From Gottfriedia sp002574545 (GTDB lineage: Bacteria > Bacillota > Bacilli > Bacillales > Bacillaceae_G), in assembly GCA_052180195.1 (NCBI GenBank), contig CP197469.1: a stretch of 64,000 nt of DNA. One strand, given 5' to 3'. Positions 62,275-64,000 of this stretch are shown here, piece after piece. The notes under the pieces are model-generated. The model was not told the DNA's origin. It saw only the letters and a program-made list of their open reading frames with translations, and searched no databases. Made by a program: the position numbers and the translations under genes. The stretch's first letter is position 1. Every line of letters starts with the position of its first letter.

Positions 62275-62326
62275 AAAAAGCTGCCTCAAAAAGTAATTTC
62301 ACCTCAAGAGACAGCTATTTTAATTA
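62275..62326 (-). terminator. terminator after osmC
   Basis: AGCTG-CTC / GAG-CAGCT inverted repeat with a long loop; the A-run at its left is a T-run on the minus strand. Confidence 0.7.
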
Positions 62327-62749
62327 CAGTACTTCATCATCCTTTGATCCATTTAAAGTGAAACTTGCTGTTATGTTAGCGTTTAAAGAATGAGCTACTG
62401 AGCAATATTTATCCTTTGATAATTTAATCGCTTTTCGAACTTTTTCTGTATCTAACTCTCCACCTAAAATATAATGCAAATGAATGTCAGTAAATCGCTT
62501 AGGGTGCTCCTCAGCTCGTTCACCATTTACTTCAATTTCAAATGAGGTTAGTTTTAATCTCATTTTTTCAAGGATTAATACGATATCAATCGCTGTACAT
62601 CCAGCGACTGCATTTAATAAAAGTTCAACTGGCGTGGGTGCGCTATTCTCTCCACCTAAAGACTCGGCAGTATCCATTTTTATCTCATGGCCAGATGGTG
62701 CAATTCCTGAAAAAGCTAACTTGCCATCCCATTTAATACTTGTTTTCAT
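62324..62749 (-). CDS. OsmC family peroxiredoxin-like protein
   Basis: 141 residues. The two redox cysteines of OsmC/Ohr proteins are present: AVAGCTAIDIVLILEKMR and SKDKYCSVAHSL. It resembles the YhfA/YmaD branch more than Ohr proper, so peroxide specificity is uncertain. AGGATTAAGGA precedes the ATG. It lies beside the pirin gene on the same strand, 36 bp apart, and may be read from the same promoter. Confidence 0.88.
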   Translation of the reverse strand: MKTSIKWDGKLAFSGIAPSGHEIKMDTAESLGGENSAPTPVELLLNAVAGCTAIDIVLILEKMRLKLTSFEIEVNGERAEEHPKRFTDIHLHYILGGELDTEKVRKAIKLSKDKYCSVAHSLNANITASFTLNGSKDDEVL

Positions 62750-62784
62750 TCCTTAATCCTCCAATAAATAGATAATTTCATCTA

Positions 62785-63480
62785 TTATTTTTTCATTTCT
62801 ACTACTAAATAATGTGAAAAATCTTTTGATTGTATTTTAATATCTTCTTCAATTATTTTTGCAGCATCACTAGCTTCCAATCGTTCTCCATTCACAATCG
62901 CATTTCCTTCCAATAGGACTAAATACGCTTGTCGACCCTCGTTCATTTCAAAAGTAATTTCATCATTTTCATTTAATGCAAGTGAGTAAATATTTGCATC
63001 TTGGTGAATTTTAATTGGGGCACTCCCTTCAATTGGAGATACCATATGATACCATTTTCCTTCTCTTTTTTTCCAATCTGATAGTAAATCACCGTAATTT
63101 GGGGTATGACCTGCTTTATCAGGAATAATCCATAATTGAATTAATCTTAATAAATCCCTACCCATATTATGTTCACTATGATACACACCCGTACCTGCAC
63201 TCATGTACTGTACATCACCACGTCCAATTTCATGTTTATTTCCCATACTATCAGCGTGAGTTAATTTCCCATTAATTACATATGTTATAATTTCCATATC
63301 ACTATGTGGATGAGTACCGAACCCTCTGTATGGTTTAATTAAATCATCATTTAATACTCTTAATACGCCAAAGTTCGTATTACTTGGATCATAATAATTT
63401 GCAAATGAAAAATGGTAATTTGTTTTTAACCAACCGTGATCAGCGTGACCTAATTGTTTACTATTGATTTTTTCGAACAT
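62785..63480 (-). CDS. pirin family protein (quercetin 2,3-dioxygenase-like)
   Basis: 231 residues, bicupin of the Pirin/YhhW type. Metal ligands are in GTHPHSDMEIITYVINGKLT and GVYHSEHN with a Glu nearby. The C-terminal cupin has degenerated (EGNAIVNGERLEASDAA). E. coli YhhW oxidises quercetin; the physiological substrate is unknown. AAGGAG precedes the ATG. Upstream are a sigma-A-like promoter and two 18-bp palindromes like the B. subtilis MhqR operator, suggesting induction by quinones or catechols. Confidence 0.92.
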   Translation of the reverse strand: MFEKINSKQLGHADHGWLKTNYHFSFANYYDPSNTNFGVLRVLNDDLIKPYRGFGTHPHSDMEIITYVINGKLTHADSMGNKHEIGRGDVQYMSAGTGVYHSEHNMGRDLLRLIQLWIIPDKAGHTPNYGDLLSDWKKREGKWYHMVSPIEGSAPIKIHQDANIYSLALNENDEITFEMNEGRQAYLVLLEGNAIVNGERLEASDAAKIIEEDIKIQSKDFSHYLVVEMKK

Positions 63481-63501
63481 AGTGTATCGCTCCTTTTATT
63501 T

Positions 63502-63519
63502 TATCTTTAATTCGAGATA
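63502..63519 (-). promoter_or_regulatory. MhqR-like operator, site 1 (5' leader of pirin gene)
   Basis: TATCTTTAATTCGAGATA differs at two of 18 positions from the palindrome TATCTCGAATTCGAGATA, which I recall as the core of the MhqR operator of B. subtilis. It lies between the promoter and the SD of the pirin gene. Confidence 0.6.
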
Positions 63520-63607
63520 TTAAACAAAGAATACCTCATCTAGATATCTTATTGTTTTAACTGCAAATCAATATTTTTATCATTCATTTTACCGAGCTCT
63601 TAAGTAT

Positions 63608-63639
63608 ATTGTATCAAAAAATATCTCGATTTCAAGATA
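63608..63639 (-). promoter_or_regulatory. pirin promoter overlapped by MhqR-like operator, site 2
   Basis: On the minus strand TTGAAA (63630-63635) and TACAAT (63608-63613) are spaced by 16 bp, a sigma-A-like promoter. The palindrome TATCTCGATTTCAAGATA (63622-63639) covers the -35 box and matches the MhqR core at 16 of 18 positions. Confidence 0.65.
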
Positions 63640-63678
63640 TTTTTTGTAGAAAATTTATAAAAACTTTCTACCCTGCAA

Positions 63679-64000
63679 CTAACTATAAAAATCCATATAG
63701 GGCTTTGTTTGCTTATAATATTCAATTCGATCTCGCATGGTACCAGTATGAAATTCGAATTTATGTCCATCTGGATCAGTAAAATAAATTGAATTTTTAT
63801 CACGTTTATCTCTTTCTCGTCCATTTAATATATTCACCTTAAGTTGAACTAATTTATCATACATTTTTTCAAAGGAGTCTTCGTTTATCGTAAAAGCCAT
63901 ATGAGTATATGAATGGTGAATTTCATTTCTAGGAATATCTTTTTCTTCATTTAAAGCAAGCCAAATTCCATTTAAATCAAAATAGGCTGTTGTTCTGCCT
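63679..64000 (-). CDS. fosB: FosB-type metallothiol transferase (fosfomycin resistance family), partial
   Basis: The gene runs off the right edge; the C-terminal 106 residues are present. It reads TTAYFDLNGIWLALNEEKDI, PRNEIHHSYTHMAFTI, LNGRERDKRDKNSIYFTDPD and GHKFEFHTGTMRDRIEYY. The metal-ligand His and Glu of the glyoxalase/bleomycin-resistance fold are in YTHMAF and KFEFHTG. FosB adds bacillithiol to fosfomycin; such chromosomal genes are common in Bacillus. The internal ATG at 63900 is not the start, since the frame continues upstream with homologous sequence. Confidence 0.9.
   Translation of the reverse strand, partial: GRTTAYFDLNGIWLALNEEKDIPRNEIHHSYTHMAFTINEDSFEKMYDKLVQLKVNILNGRERDKRDKNSIYFTDPDGHKFEFHTGTMRDRIEYYKQTKPYMDFYS

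Noticed and set aside
1..64000. Prophage, integron or intact insertion sequence
   Set aside because: No integrase, transposase, terminase or structural phage gene was found; no tRNA or rRNA genes were recognised either.

Overview
The window looks like a chromosomal segment of an AT-rich, spore-forming member of the Bacillaceae. The evidence is a GerAB-type germination permease, the translocase SftA, a leucyl-tRNA synthetase T-box leader, many TTG/GTG starts with strong Shine-Dalgarno (SD) sequences, and a long run of genes in the same order as the Bacillus subtilis ytp-yto-ytn-ytm-ytl-ytj-ytg-ytf region. Names such as ytpQ are given by recognised similarity and synteny; no database search was run.

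Layout. 1-441 is an array of 52-bp tandem repeats. 442-12.7 kb is an accessory-looking stretch: fabHB, a GNAT acetyltransferase, an orphan gerAB, a palindromic extragenic element, a large Vpr-like subtilase, a nucleotidyltransferase, a cupin, an ECF sigma factor followed by a clpP paralogue, a glycine-rich repetitive protein, and a zone of gene relics and small ORFs. 12.8-17.6 kb holds an RNase J paralogue and a bacterial NHEJ cluster (ku, ATP-dependent ligase, polymerase) in which LigD is split into two genes. 17.7-22.2 kb has an MFS transporter, a DUF2243/CtaG membrane pair, a WGxxGxxG-type surface protein, and a MerR/SDR divergent pair with a recognisable MerR-type operator. 22.2-53.6 kb is the syntenic core: murC, a nicotinate phosphoribosyltransferase, sftA with an expanded repeat linker, ytpRQP, a DUF84 NTPase, ytoP, ytzB, ytnP, trmB, ytzH, ytmP, amyX, thpR, an MFS gene, pepV, ytzE, a pseudouridine synthase, ytgP, ytfP, yteV-like, a rhodanese, leuS, yttB, ytzC, ytqA and ytqB. 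53.7-64 kb holds a histidine-rich secreted protein, a small membrane protein, a CPA2 antiporter, ytpB, ytoA, a PAP2 phosphatase, a compact polyamine operon, osmC, a pirin and the start of fosB.

Main points of interest. The polyamine operon (59.1-62.2 kb) pairs an E. coli-type SpeD with one 776-residue ORF that fuses a PLP decarboxylase to spermidine synthase. That ORF carries an in-frame internal SD and ATG exactly at the SpeE boundary, so two products are possible, and a terminator-like hairpin lies in its leader. The pirin gene is overlapped by two 18-bp palindromes close to the MhqR operator of B. subtilis. The NHEJ polymerase gene appears to carry its own N-terminal copy of the ligase OB domain. 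An ECF sigma factor with a C-terminal extension and no adjacent anti-sigma gene sits directly upstream of a clpP paralogue. No rRNA, tRNA, CRISPR array, prophage or intact insertion sequence was seen.
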